Part shown: in pieces, positions 1 through 8,421 of the stretch
Layout: each line of letters starts with the position of its first letter
How positions within the stretch are numbered: the first letter of the stretch is position 1
NCBI RefSeq assembly: GCF_030063455.1
Contig: NZ_JASITB010000004.1
Coordinates: 248,001-312,000, forward strand
DNA: 64,000 nt
Reading direction: 5' to 3'
Source of the DNA: Cryobacterium sp. PH31-O1
GTDB taxonomy: Bacteria > Actinomycetota > Actinomycetes > Actinomycetales > Microbacteriaceae
Translations under genes and position numbers: made by a program
The notes under the pieces: model-generated
Told to the model about the DNA's origin: nothing
Seen by the model: only the letters and a program-made list of their open reading frames with translations
Database searches by the model: none

Positions 1-513
1 CGCAAGCAGGTCGTCAGCGTGTTTGATGAGCATGCGAGACACGTCGAGGGCCACGTTGCCGTTGCCGATCACGGCGATCTCGCGGGCCGTCAGCGGCCAG
101 GTGCGCGGCACGTCTGGGTGCCCGTCGAACCAGCTGACGAAGTCGGCGGCGCCATAGGAACCGTCGAGCGACGCGCCCGGAATGTTCAGGTCTGCGTCCT
201 GCACGGCGCCGGTCGCGAAGATGACCGCGTTGTAGTGCTTCTTGAGGTCGTCGAGGGTGACATCCACGCCGAACCGCACGTTGCCGAACACGCGAATGTC
301 GCCACTGTCCAGCACGCCGCGCAGTGCGGTGATGATGCCCTTGATGCGGGGGTGATCGGGGGCGACACCGTAGCGCACCAGCCCGTATGGCGCCGGCAAG
401 TGGTCGAAGAGGTCAATCGACACCTCGAAGTTGCGCTCGGCCTTGAGCAGAATATCAGCGGCGTAGATGCCGGCCGGACCTGCGCCGACGATGGCCAGTC
501 TCAATTTAGTCAC
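1..513 (-). CDS. fprA: Ferredoxin/adrenodoxin-type NADP reductase (FprA-like), N-terminal part only
   Basis: About the first 171 codons of a flavoprotein that runs off the left edge. Residues 10-15 are the FAD-binding GAGPAG motif, near residue 45 is the family signature PAPYGLVRYGVAPDHPR, and about residues 147-156 hold the NADP-binding stretch GNGNVALDVSR. These mark the adrenodoxin-reductase-like ferredoxin-NADP reductases (FprA), cytosolic FAD enzymes that move electrons between NADPH and ferredoxin. The start is a GTG at 511-513 with an AAGGAAAA ribosome site just upstream. It follows the polyprenyl synthase gene by 33 bp and is probably the last gene of the menG operon. The C-terminal half is not in the window. 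Confidence 0.85.
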   Translation of the reverse strand, partial: MTKLRLAIVGAGPAGIYAADILLKAERNFEVSIDLFDHLPAPYGLVRYGVAPDHPRIKGIITALRGVLDSGDIRVFGNVRFGVDVTLDDLKKHYNAVIFATGAVQDADLNIPGASLDGSYGAADFVSWFDGHPDVPRTWPLTAREIAVIGNGNVALDVSRMLIKHADDLLA

Positions 514-546
514 TGAGTTTTTCCTTACTGCGCGAGCGGGCGAAGT

Positions 547-1617
547 CTAGCTGGAACGCTCGACGATGGACTCGGCGAATCGGGTGAGGGCTTTCTTGAC
601 CGAACCGTTCGGCAGCGGAGCGAGGGCAGCGACCGCGTCGCGGGCCCAGCCGTGTGCCTCGGCCAGAGTTTCGGCGGTGACGGCGTGCTCGCGCAGCGCG
701 GTGATCGCCGCATCGGCGGCCTCGCCCTGCTCAGCACCGATCGTCATGACGTCCCGTTCCAGCCGCACCAGCAGATCAGAGGATGCCCCGTCGCCCACGG
801 CGCGCTCCCGCAGCCGAAGCAGCGGAAGTGTGACGACTCCGGCCCGGAGGTCCGTTCCCGGCACCTTGCCTGTCTCCTGCGGTTGCGGAGACAGGTCGAG
901 CACATCGTCGATGAGCTGAAAAGCCACGCCGATCTTCTCGCCGAAGTCCACGACGGGCTGCTCGTACTCGGCCGGGGCGTTCGAGAACACCACGCCACCC
1001 TGGGCGGCCGCGGCGATAAGCGAACCGGTCTTGCCGGCGAGCACCTGAATGTAATGTTCGACCGGGTCCTCGCCGACCCGCGGGCCGACCGTCTCCTGGA
1101 ATTGGCCGAGCACGAGGCGCTCGAATGTCGTCGCCTGAAGTTTGATGGCACGTTCGCCGAGCCGGGCCATCAGCTGGCTGGCGCGGGCGAACAACAGGTC
1201 GCCGGTGAGGATGGCGATGGAGTTGCCCCACACTGTTTGCGCGCTGGGCACCCCTCGGCGTTTGTCGGCGTCGTCCATGACATCATCGTGATAGAGCGAG
1301 GCGAGGTGGGTCAGCTCGATGGCCGAAGCCGCCGTGATCACATCGGGCACCACACCGTCGCCGAGGTGCGCGGTGAGCAGCGCGAGCATGGGACGCACTC
1401 GTTTGCCGCCGGCGTTGAGCAGGTAACGGCTGGTGACGGTGGCGATTTCGTTGGCGTAGACGAGCTCATCGATGAGCGCCGCTTCCACCTTTTCGATGCC
1501 GGCATCGATGTTCGCTGCAAGGCCGCGGTCGGCGGAAGTCGAGAAAATACGTTCGCCGAGGCCCGCCTGGCTGGTCACCGACGCGCTGCGTCGCGTCACG
1601 GGGGCTCTGGATTTCAC
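547..1617 (-). CDS. All-trans polyprenyl diphosphate synthase for the menaquinone side chain
   Basis: A 356-residue trans-prenyltransferase. GKRVRP (71-76) is the substrate-binding motif, DDVMD (111-115) the first Asp-rich motif and DDVLD (237-241) the second; these bind the Mg-diphosphates of the allylic substrate and IPP. Family members extend FPP/GGPP to the C35-C50 chain attached to menaquinone. The length is normal apart from an N-terminal extension of about 35 residues rich in Arg and Ser, so the true start may be further in. It sits 22 bp after menG on the same strand, which supports a quinone side-chain role. The product chain length cannot be read from the sequence. Confidence 0.88.
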   Translation of the reverse strand: MKSRAPVTRRSASVTSQAGLGERIFSTSADRGLAANIDAGIEKVEAALIDELVYANEIATVTSRYLLNAGGKRVRPMLALLTAHLGDGVVPDVITAASAIELTHLASLYHDDVMDDADKRRGVPSAQTVWGNSIAILTGDLLFARASQLMARLGERAIKLQATTFERLVLGQFQETVGPRVGEDPVEHYIQVLAGKTGSLIAAAAQGGVVFSNAPAEYEQPVVDFGEKIGVAFQLIDDVLDLSPQPQETGKVPGTDLRAGVVTLPLLRLRERAVGDGASSDLLVRLERDVMTIGAEQGEAADAAITALREHAVTAETLAEAHGWARDAVAALAPLPNGSVKKALTRFAESIVERSS

Positions 1618-1639
1618 GTAAGTCAGCCTATCGATTCGG

Positions 1640-2341
1640 TCAGGGCTTGGTGCCGCGGTGCAGGGCCACGATGCCGAGCGTGAGATTGCGGTAGGCGACC
1701 TGGGAGTATCCGGCCGAGCGCAGCCATCCGCTCAGTACCGGCTGGGTCGGCCAGGCCGCAATGGATTCGCCGAGGTAGTCGTACGCTTCGGCGTTCGAGG
1801 AGGCCAGCCGAACAACCCTGGGCATGACGTGGTTGAGGTAGGCGAAGTAGCTCTGGCGCACAAGCGTCAGTGGCGGTGTCGAGAACTCGCAGATGACGAC
1901 GCGGCCGCCAGGCTTGGTCACCCGGTAGAACTCGGCGAGGGCTTTCTTTGGTTCGACCACGTTGCGCAGCCCGAACGAAATGGTGACGGCGTCGAATTCG
2001 TTGTCTTTGAACGGAAGCGCGGTGGCGTCGGCCTGCACGAACTCGATGTTCGCGTTGTGCGCGTGCCGGGCCTGGCCGACCTCGATCATTCCGGCCGAGA
2101 AGTCGGCGGCGACGACGTGGGCGCCACTGTGCGCGAGGGCGGCGCTGGAGGTTCCGGTGCCGGCGGCGATGTCGAGGATGCGTTCGCCCGCCTGCGGGTT
2201 GACCGCCTTGGTCGTTGCGAGGCGCCAGAGCGACGCGTTGCCGACCGACAGCAGCGCATTCGTGCGGTCGTAATGGGCGGCGACCTCGTCGAACATGGCA
2301 GCCACCTGCGCGGGCCGTTTGTTCAGATCTGCTCTATTCAC
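1640..2341 (-). CDS. menG: Demethylmenaquinone methyltransferase
   Basis: A 233-residue class I SAM-dependent methyltransferase of the UbiE/MenG family. The SAM-binding glycine motif LDIAAGTGT is at about 55-63, and SFGLRNV, the family signature after motif II, lies near residue 122. It performs the last step of menaquinone synthesis, C-methylation of demethylmenaquinone. In an organism that otherwise shows only men genes, the MenG role is preferred over the ubiquinone role. It is first in a minus-strand operon with the polyprenyl synthase and fprA, and is divergent from menF across 94 bp. Confidence 0.92.
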   Translation of the reverse strand: MNRADLNKRPAQVAAMFDEVAAHYDRTNALLSVGNASLWRLATTKAVNPQAGERILDIAAGTGTSSAALAHSGAHVVAADFSAGMIEVGQARHAHNANIEFVQADATALPFKDNEFDAVTISFGLRNVVEPKKALAEFYRVTKPGGRVVICEFSTPPLTLVRQSYFAYLNHVMPRVVRLASSNAEAYDYLGESIAAWPTQPVLSGWLRSAGYSQVAYRNLTLGIVALHRGTKP

Positions 2342-2435
2342 CCCATCATTCTAGGTTGCGCACGCCCGCCGAAGCTGCACGGTTGCCGGGGCCCAGCTTC
2401 GCATGGGCGCAGTGGCGCGGGCGTAGGCTGTAAAG

Positions 2436-3683
2436 GTGAATGTGCAGGCCTTGACGGTCGAAACCTCCCCGATAGCCGATATCCGCCAACTGATCCTGCT
2501 GCTCGACGGCCGCGCGCCCCTGCTCTGGATGCGTCGTAACCAGGGCCTGGCCGGTATCGGCTGCGCGTTGCGGCTTGAATTCTCCGGCCCCACACGCATG
2601 ATGGATGCCGCGGCCGCGTGGAAACAGGTCGTCGCGCTGGCCACCGTGACCGACCCGCTCACGCGCACCGGCACCGGGCTGCTCGCTTTCGGCGCGTTCG
2701 CTTTCGACGAGTCTTCCGCGCAGACCAGCGTGCTGATCGTGCCTGAGGTCATCGTGGGCCGTGAAGACGGCCAGTGTTGGGTGACACGCATCTGGGCGAC
2801 CGGGCAGAACGCCCCGGAGCACGGGGCGGCGCAGAACCCGCTGGTGCTGCATCCGCTCGGCGACGAGTATCGCATCGCGCTGCTGCCAGGCGCGCTGCCT
2901 CCCGATGACTTTCGCACAGCGGTCAGTTCAGGCATCGAGCGCATTCGAGCCCAGCAGGTCAACAAGGTCGTGCTGGCCCGCGACCTGGTCGGGCGGGTGC
3001 CAGCCGAATCCGACCTGCGCCGCGCCATCGGCAAACTCGCGCTCGGCTATCCGGACTGCTGGACCTACGCCGTCGACGGACTCATCGGGTCAAGCCCCGA
3101 GACCCTCATTCGTGCCGACCACGGTTCGGTCAACGCCCGCGTTCTCGCCGGCACGATCTCGCGGGGAGCGGATGCCGAGGACGACCGCGAGGCAGCCCTC
3201 ACCCTCGCGACCTCCTCCAAGGACGGCGACGAGCACGAGTTCGCCGTGCAGAGCGTGCTCAAGTCGTTGCGACCGCACACCTCGGTGCTGGCGACGAGCG
3301 AGATTCCCTTCACCGTGAAACTTCCAAACCTCTGGCATCTGGCGACCGATTTGGAGGGCACCCTGAGCGACGGGTCGACCTCCCTTGACCTCATCGCGGC
3401 GCTGCACCCGACGGCCGCTGTCGCCGGAACCCCCACCGATGCGGCGTTGAGCCTGATTCGCGAGCTCGAACCCTTCGACCGTGGCCGCTACGCCGGACCG
3501 GTCGGCTGGGTCGGAGCAGACGGCGACGGCGAGTGGGCCATCGCCCTGCGCTGCGCCCAGGTGGCTCCGACCGGTGGCATCACGGCCTACGCCGGCTGTG
3601 GCATCGTTCTCGACTCCGACCCGGAGCGCGAGCTAGCCGAGACGAAGATGAAGTTTCGCCCGATCGTCGAGGCCTTCGGCTAA
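2436..3683 (+). CDS. menF: Isochorismate synthase
   Basis: A 415-residue chorismate-utilising enzyme that converts chorismate to isochorismate, the entry step of menaquinone synthesis. The C-terminal catalytic domain shows QVNKVVLARDL (with the Lys that acts as general base in MenF/EntC), GTISRG, the KDGDEHEF segment with Mg-binding acidic residues, and the closing AGCGIVLDSDPERE motif. The N-terminal 150 residues are the usual divergent domain. The start is GTG at 2436; there is no strong ribosome site apart from AAAGG overlapping it. It is divergent from menG, so both may be controlled from the short shared region. Confidence 0.9.
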   Translation: MNVQALTVETSPIADIRQLILLLDGRAPLLWMRRNQGLAGIGCALRLEFSGPTRMMDAAAAWKQVVALATVTDPLTRTGTGLLAFGAFAFDESSAQTSVLIVPEVIVGREDGQCWVTRIWATGQNAPEHGAAQNPLVLHPLGDEYRIALLPGALPPDDFRTAVSSGIERIRAQQVNKVVLARDLVGRVPAESDLRRAIGKLALGYPDCWTYAVDGLIGSSPETLIRADHGSVNARVLAGTISRGADAEDDREAALTLATSSKDGDEHEFAVQSVLKSLRPHTSVLATSEIPFTVKLPNLWHLATDLEGTLSDGSTSLDLIAALHPTAAVAGTPTDAALSLIRELEPFDRGRYAGPVGWVGADGDGEWAIALRCAQVAPTGGITAYAGCGIVLDSDPERELAETKMKFRPIVEAFG

Positions 3684-3902
3684 CCCGAGCGACGGTGTCA
3701 GCCAGCATTTCGGGCCAGCCACATCCGATAGCGCGGGAGCAGCCACGGCCTCGGCCTCGGCCTCGCTATCGTCGCGCAGCTGGCCAAGACGAGCCGCGTC
3801 ACGGTAGTCCTGGCTCCTCGTGACAGGGGCGGTCTCGCCGCTTCCGCCGCGTTCAGCGCCGCCCGTGCAGCCCCCGAGGGAGCGTGAACGGGTGCCTCGC
3901 GG

Positions 3903-4748
3903 TTATTTCCAGCGCCAGGAATCGACGGCGGCGGCAATGATCTCCTCGCCGTTGTCCTCGGGAATGACGAAGGAAATTATGAAGAACTTCACCGGTTCGT
4001 CTGCAGACTGGTAGGTGTCCGGTGCGAAGACGGTGAGGAACGCCTTGGTCCGGGTGTTCTCGGCGGTGCTGATCAGGCGGGTGAGGTTGGCGTCGACGCC
4101 GTCAAGGGTGACGGTCTCCTTCAGGCTCGTCACCTCGCCGGCCTCCGGAAAGTAGCTCTGGTTCAGAAACTCGACCATCTCGTCGAGGCTTCCGCTCGGA
4201 GCCCATTCGTCGGTGCTGGCGACCGCCACCGGTTCCACCAGCACGCTGCCCAGGATGCTACCGACCCCCGTCTTGTGGATGACACCGTCAGCGTCGCGTT
4301 CACCCCACAGCTCCAGTGAGGTGGTGCAGCCCTGCGTCTTCTCTTCGGATTGGTTGTTGAGGTACTCACCCGGCCCATTGAAGGAATAGCACGGGGTGAT
4401 GATGGGCTGGGCGTCGGTCAGGAGTGCCGTGCCGATCCCCGAATTGACCAGTGAGATGACGATCACAGTGATCACAAGCACATTGGTAAGAACGGCCAGG
4501 GCCGACCCGATCAGGCCCGCGAAGCCGAATGATTTGCCTTCCGGTTTGCGCAGTGCCACGACGCCGAGCACGATTCCGGTGAGCCCCAGAAGCAGTCCCA
4601 CCACTGGAATCCAGCCGGTGACGAAGGCGCTGATGCCCACGATGAGTGCCGCGAGAACGATTCCGCGGCGACGTCGGGGTGTGCCCGGCACTGGGAACTG
4701 TTCGGGCAGGCCGGCGGGCTGCGGGCCCTCGGGCGAGTCGATGGTCAT
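3903..4748 (-). CDS. DUF4190-type membrane protein with extracytoplasmic domain
   Basis: A 281-residue membrane protein of unknown function. After a Pro-rich cytosolic leader come two or three hydrophobic segments (about 28-68 and 75-103) with the LLLGLTGIVLGVVALRK pattern typical of DUF4190 proteins. The remaining 180 residues are polar and presumably outside the cell. That part has no motif I recognise; its two Cys residues (CYSF and GCTTS) could form a disulfide. It lies between menF and menD but nothing ties it to quinone synthesis. A 219-bp gap separates it from the converging menF. Confidence 0.6.
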   Translation of the reverse strand: MTIDSPEGPQPAGLPEQFPVPGTPRRRRGIVLAALIVGISAFVTGWIPVVGLLLGLTGIVLGVVALRKPEGKSFGFAGLIGSALAVLTNVLVITVIVISLVNSGIGTALLTDAQPIITPCYSFNGPGEYLNNQSEEKTQGCTTSLELWGERDADGVIHKTGVGSILGSVLVEPVAVASTDEWAPSGSLDEMVEFLNQSYFPEAGEVTSLKETVTLDGVDANLTRLISTAENTRTKAFLTVFAPDTYQSADEPVKFFIISFVIPEDNGEEIIAAAVDSWRWK

Positions 4749-4847
4749 CTGGGCCTCCCGGCATCGGTCTGACTCAACGGTACCAAGCCGCCCACTCCCA
4801 AACCCTTCCCCGGCGAACCTGTGGATTACTCGATGGCCGGGACAAAA

Positions 4848-6566
4848 CTACCGAACGAGCGGAACCTCAAGAATTGCGGGGCGGGTGGGAGCGCCCGTGA
4901 GTGCGCGCTCGAGTTCATTGCGGGTCGCGGCCAGCTCATAGTCCCAGCCGTAGGCTGCGGCGAGCGCTTTGAGGTCGACGCTGCGCGGGGTGTAGAGCAC
5001 ACGCTCCATCGCCGCCGGCGGGGCGGTCGAGGCAACCTCGAGGCCGTCGAAGATGCTGCCACCGCCGTCGACGCCGACGATGACCTGAACCCGGGGCAGG
5101 GGCTCTCCCGGGGCGAGCAGCAGCGACCCGACGTCGTGCAGAAAGGTGAGATCGCCCAGCAGCACCCGGGTCACCCCGACCGAGCTCGCCTCTGGTTCGG
5201 CCTGGCTCGCGAGTGCCACACCGAGGGCCGTCGCGATGGTGCCGTCGATGCCGGCCAGGCCACGGTTGGCCAGCACGGTGATCTTTTTGCCAGGCACGCG
5301 TTTGTCGGCCTCGCGAATGAGTCTGGAGGCGCCGAGCACGAGCCGGTCGTGCGGCCAGGACGCCCGCCAGACCGCGTCGACGAGCATCTCCCGGGTCAGC
5401 GGCGCGCGCAGCACGGCGAGTTCGGCGCGGGTGATGCCACGCTTATCGATCGGCACCCGCCCTTCATCGGCCGCTGCCTCGGCCAGCGCCCGGCTGGTCG
5501 TGACCCAGCGGCCCAGCCACTGGCGACCGGCCGGCGTGCGTGCGCCCGCCGCGCACGCGGCATCCACTCCGATCGAGCGGGTGAGGGCGCGTGCAGCGTG
5601 CCCCGGGTTATACCACTCCAGTCCGGTCGGGGCGACGACGATGGTCTCGACGCCGTCGCGGGCGAGGAGGGCCGGAATCTCCCGACTCAGGGTGGGGTGA
5701 CCGAACACGATTACGCGTTCAACCTGACCGCCGAGATCGACGGCAGCGAGCAGCTCCCGGTAGAACACGATGAGGTTCGGTCCGAACCTGGCACCGCTCG
5801 AGACCTCGGCCAGCAACGGCCAACCGCCGGCATGCGCGAGCTCTTCGGCCGCTGGTCCGGCGCCATCGCCGGCCACGACGACCGTGTGCGGTCCCGGTCC
5901 GAGCAGCATGGCCGGCTCGTCACCGGATTCAGCAGGGGGCTCACGGGGAACCGACGCCGCCAGGGAAATCCCGCTTGGCAGCGCAGCCGAAAGCGGCTCG
6001 CGAAACGCCAGATTGAGTTGTGCGGGGCCGGGAGCCGCGGTTAGAACGCCGGTAGCAGCATCCATTGCCTGCCGGGCGAGTGCCTCGGCAATGCCAGCCT
6101 CATCTGGCTCGCCGACCGGCGCCGGAACGTCGAGGCACAGCCGGGTGGCGACTCCGAACAGGCCGGACTGCACGGTGGTCTGATTCGAGCGGATGCCGCG
6201 CAGCTCGGCCGGGCGGTCCGCCGTGAGCAGAATCATCGGCACTCCGGCGTGGTGCGCCTCGAGCACTGCCGGGTGCAGGTTGGCGACGGCAGTTCCCGAC
6301 GTCACGACGATGAGGGCGGGCAACCCGGTTTCAAGCGCGAGGCCGACGCTGAGAAAACCGGCGCTGCGTTCGTCGGTACGCACGTGCAAGCGGATGCTGC
6401 CGGCCCGTTCCAGCTCGGCCGCCGCGAGGGCGAGCGCCTGCGACCGTGCTCCTGGGCAGAGCACCAGGTCACGCACGCCAAGTCGAACGAATGCGGTTAG
6501 GAGGGCGAAGCTGAAATCGGTCGCCGGGCTGGTGCGGTTCGGGTTTACGCTGACTCGCTCAGGCAT
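4848..6566 (-). CDS. menD: SEPHCHC synthase (menaquinone pathway ThDP enzyme)
   Basis: A 572-residue thiamine-diphosphate enzyme that joins 2-oxoglutarate to isochorismate. The N-terminal Pyr domain carries TDERSAGFLSVGLA with the ThDP-activating Glu, followed by SGTAVANLHPAVLEA. The C-terminal PP domain carries GDLTFLHD and VGVDGGGSIFDGLE, the Mg-ThDP binding region. The start ATG at 6564-6566 overlaps the stop of the upstream membrane-protein gene by 8 bp, so the two are translationally coupled. The reading frame stays open upstream, but that extension lies inside the neighbour's coding region and has no family similarity. Length is typical for MenD. Confidence 0.92.
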   Translation of the reverse strand: MPERVSVNPNRTSPATDFSFALLTAFVRLGVRDLVLCPGARSQALALAAAELERAGSIRLHVRTDERSAGFLSVGLALETGLPALIVVTSGTAVANLHPAVLEAHHAGVPMILLTADRPAELRGIRSNQTTVQSGLFGVATRLCLDVPAPVGEPDEAGIAEALARQAMDAATGVLTAAPGPAQLNLAFREPLSAALPSGISLAASVPREPPAESGDEPAMLLGPGPHTVVVAGDGAGPAAEELAHAGGWPLLAEVSSGARFGPNLIVFYRELLAAVDLGGQVERVIVFGHPTLSREIPALLARDGVETIVVAPTGLEWYNPGHAARALTRSIGVDAACAAGARTPAGRQWLGRWVTTSRALAEAAADEGRVPIDKRGITRAELAVLRAPLTREMLVDAVWRASWPHDRLVLGASRLIREADKRVPGKKITVLANRGLAGIDGTIATALGVALASQAEPEASSVGVTRVLLGDLTFLHDVGSLLLAPGEPLPRVQVIVGVDGGGSIFDGLEVASTAPPAAMERVLYTPRSVDLKALAAAYGWDYELAATRNELERALTGAPTRPAILEVPLVR

Positions 6567-7041
6567 CCCGACGGCCAGGCTGCTCGCCCTCGCCCGGTTC
6601 GCTCTTCTTCTTGTTGGGGTCGACGCCAGCCGTGTCTGCGGTGCCAGCGACGCCGCCCTTGCCCGGTGTCGGGTCGTTTTTGTCGAGATCGGCGAGGTCT
6701 TGCTCCATGCGACGGATGCGTTCCTGCTGGTCTTTCTCGTTGAACGGGCGGTTCTCTCCCGTACCGGTGGCAGCACTGCCGCCGCCATTAAGACCACGCA
6801 GAAAATCGAGGTCGTCGTCGGGAGCGACCGACCGAAAAGATCGGGTGGTGGGAGTGGCGCGTCCATGGCCGACGAGCAGCCAGAGCAGCGGACCGATCAG
6901 CGGCACCAGTACGATGACGAAAATCCACACCCAACGCGGCAATCCGCGAATGCGTTTGCGGTCGAACACGGCACAGTCCACGAGGGTGTAAACCGTGAGA
7001 ATGACCAGGGCAAGTCCTAGTCCGATCAAGAGCTTGGGCAT
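6559..7041 (-). CDS. PLDc_N-domain membrane protein
   Basis: A 160-residue protein with two N-terminal membrane spans (about 2-22 and 38-60) containing the pattern D-x-x-x-F-DRKRIRGLPRWVWIFVI typical of the short phospholipase-D-nuclease N-terminal (PLDc_N) domain. No catalytic HKD motif follows. The C-terminal 100 residues are charged and low in complexity (Lys, Glu, Gly, Asp) and probably cytosolic. The gene overlaps menD by 8 bp. Proteins of this kind next to menD are frequent in Actinobacteria, but their function is unknown. Confidence 0.72.
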   Translation of the reverse strand: MPKLLIGLGLALVILTVYTLVDCAVFDRKRIRGLPRWVWIFVIVLVPLIGPLLWLLVGHGRATPTTRSFRSVAPDDDLDFLRGLNGGGSAATGTGENRPFNEKDQQERIRRMEQDLADLDKNDPTPGKGGVAGTADTAGVDPNKKKSEPGEGEQPGRRDA

Positions 7042-7113
7042 AACTCGATTGTAAGCCGGTTGGCCGTGAGAGACATGTGCGGATGCCCAGCCGCGGCATT
7101 CTAAGCTGGATCT

Positions 7114-7413
7114 ATGAAATTCGTGGCCCCCTGGCTGTACTACTCCGTTTTACGCGTCTTGATGTTTGCCGTTCCGCTGGCGATTCTGCTGTCCCTGGGG
7201 TTCTGGCCCTGGGCTGCGGCTGTGATTGCCGCCCTACTGGGGCTGTGTCTGTCGTATCTTCTGCTGGGTAAGTCCCGCCAGAGCGTTGCCAGTGACCTCT
7301 ACCGGGCGCGACACCCCGACAAGGAGCCGGCGAACCCGGATTCCGAAGTCGAGGACCTGGCGCTGAATGCCAAGGAACAGGCCGACTCAGAACGCGAAAG
7401 CAAGTCCCAGTAG
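7114..7413 (+). CDS. DUF4229 small membrane protein
   Basis: A 99-residue protein with two membrane spans (about 5-25 and 30-51) followed by the motif LLLGKSRQSVASDLYRAR and an acidic, polar tail. This matches the actinobacterial DUF4229 family, whose role is unknown. The gene is divergent from the PLDc_N gene. Its 3' end overlaps the 3' end of menA on the opposite strand by 27 bp, so the two transcripts converge with an overlap. Confidence 0.75.
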   Translation: MKFVAPWLYYSVLRVLMFAVPLAILLSLGFWPWAAAVIAALLGLCLSYLLLGKSRQSVASDLYRARHPDKEPANPDSEVEDLALNAKEQADSERESKSQ

Positions 7414-8421
7414 CAGGCCGTAGGCCAGCGCCGCGAGGCTCGTCAGCTTCAACGCGAGGATGAGCTCCTTCGCCGACGTCGCGGTGATCGTAATGAGGCA
7501 GGCCGGCAGCGCCAGTAGCAGCACGAAGAACGTGAAGATTCCCAGCGGATAGAACACGCTGAAGAACCCGGCGATCACGAACGGCAGCAACAGAAAGACG
7601 CAGAACACGACCCGGGAGGCCGTGCTGCCGATGCGCACCGCGAGGGTGCGCTTGCCGGCAGCCTTGTCGGGAGCGATGTCGCGCAGGTTGTTAACCATGA
7701 GCACCGCGCACGCGATCAGCCCAATGGCCACACCACCGAGCACGCTCTCGGTCGTGAACTCACCGACCTGCACATAGGTCGTGCCAGCGGCAGCCACCAG
7801 GCCGAAGAACACGAAGACGAACAGTTCGCCCAGTCCCAGATAGCCGTAGGGCTTCTTGCCGCCGGTGTAGAACCACGCTGCGGCGAGGGCGACCACGCCG
7901 ACGAGCAGGAGCCACCAGTACTGCGTCAGCACGACGAGCATCAGGCCGGCCACGGCAGCAAGGCCGAAGAAGACGAGGGCAACTCGCAGCACGGTACGCG
8001 GGTTGGCTACGCCACCGCCGGTGAGTCTGGCCGGTCCGACGCGAAAGGCGTCGGTGCCGCGAATCCCGTCGGAGTAGTCGTTGGCGTAGTTGACGCCGAT
8101 TTGCAGCAACAGTGCAACGGCGAGCGCGAGGAGCGCGCGAACCGGGTGATAGATGCCGGGGCCGCTCGCGACGATGGCAGCACCGGTGCCGACCAGAACC
8201 GGAGCGATGGCGAGGGGCAGGGTGCGCAATCGTGCGCCCGAGATCCAGTCGGCGGCCGTGGCTGGCTTTCTCGCGGCTGGTCCCTTGCGCGGCGGGCCGT
8301 TCTTGAAGGCGGGATGGCCTGATTTGCCGCTGGTCCTGGTGCCGACATCAGCACCAGCCAGCTTCGCCGCGGGGTTCAATCGTTGTTGTTTGGGCCTGAC
8401 CGGCCGAGCTCCTTGTGCCAC
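7387..8421 (-). CDS. menA: 1,4-dihydroxy-2-naphthoate polyprenyltransferase
   Basis: A 344-residue UbiA-superfamily membrane enzyme that attaches the polyprenyl chain to DHNA to give demethylmenaquinone. NYANDYSDGIRGTD holds the first Asp-rich motif (NDxxD) that binds Mg-polyprenyl diphosphate. Eight or nine hydrophobic segments follow, and VNNLRDIAPDKAAGKRT holds the second motif (DxxxDxxxGK type). The N-terminal 60 residues are a Lys/Arg/Pro-rich tail. With the GTG start at 8419-8421 it overlaps the end of menE by 46 bp, an unusually long overlap. A start further in would lose little of the conserved domain. Confidence 0.9.
   Translation of the reverse strand: MAQGARPVRPKQQRLNPAAKLAGADVGTRTSGKSGHPAFKNGPPRKGPAARKPATAADWISGARLRTLPLAIAPVLVGTGAAIVASGPGIYHPVRALLALAVALLLQIGVNYANDYSDGIRGTDAFRVGPARLTGGGVANPRTVLRVALVFFGLAAVAGLMLVVLTQYWWLLLVGVVALAAAWFYTGGKKPYGYLGLGELFVFVFFGLVAAAGTTYVQVGEFTTESVLGGVAIGLIACAVLMVNNLRDIAPDKAAGKRTLAVRIGSTASRVVFCVFLLLPFVIAGFFSVFYPLGIFTFFVLLLALPACLITITATSAKELILALKLTSLAALAYGLLLGLAFAF

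Noticed and set aside
19..516. Long plus-strand frame over the left edge
   Set aside because: It is the antisense of the fprA-like gene, whose minus-strand frame has clear family motifs.
652..1683. 343-codon plus-strand frame
   Set aside because: Antisense shadow of the polyprenyl synthase; no domain pattern and Arg/His-rich composition.
4821..6044. 407-codon plus-strand frame
   Set aside because: Antisense of menD in a GC-rich genome; the menD frame has all family motifs.
6567..6866. N-terminal extension of menD
   Set aside because: It lies within the PLDc_N gene, has low complexity, and the ATG at 6566 sits at the normal MenD start.
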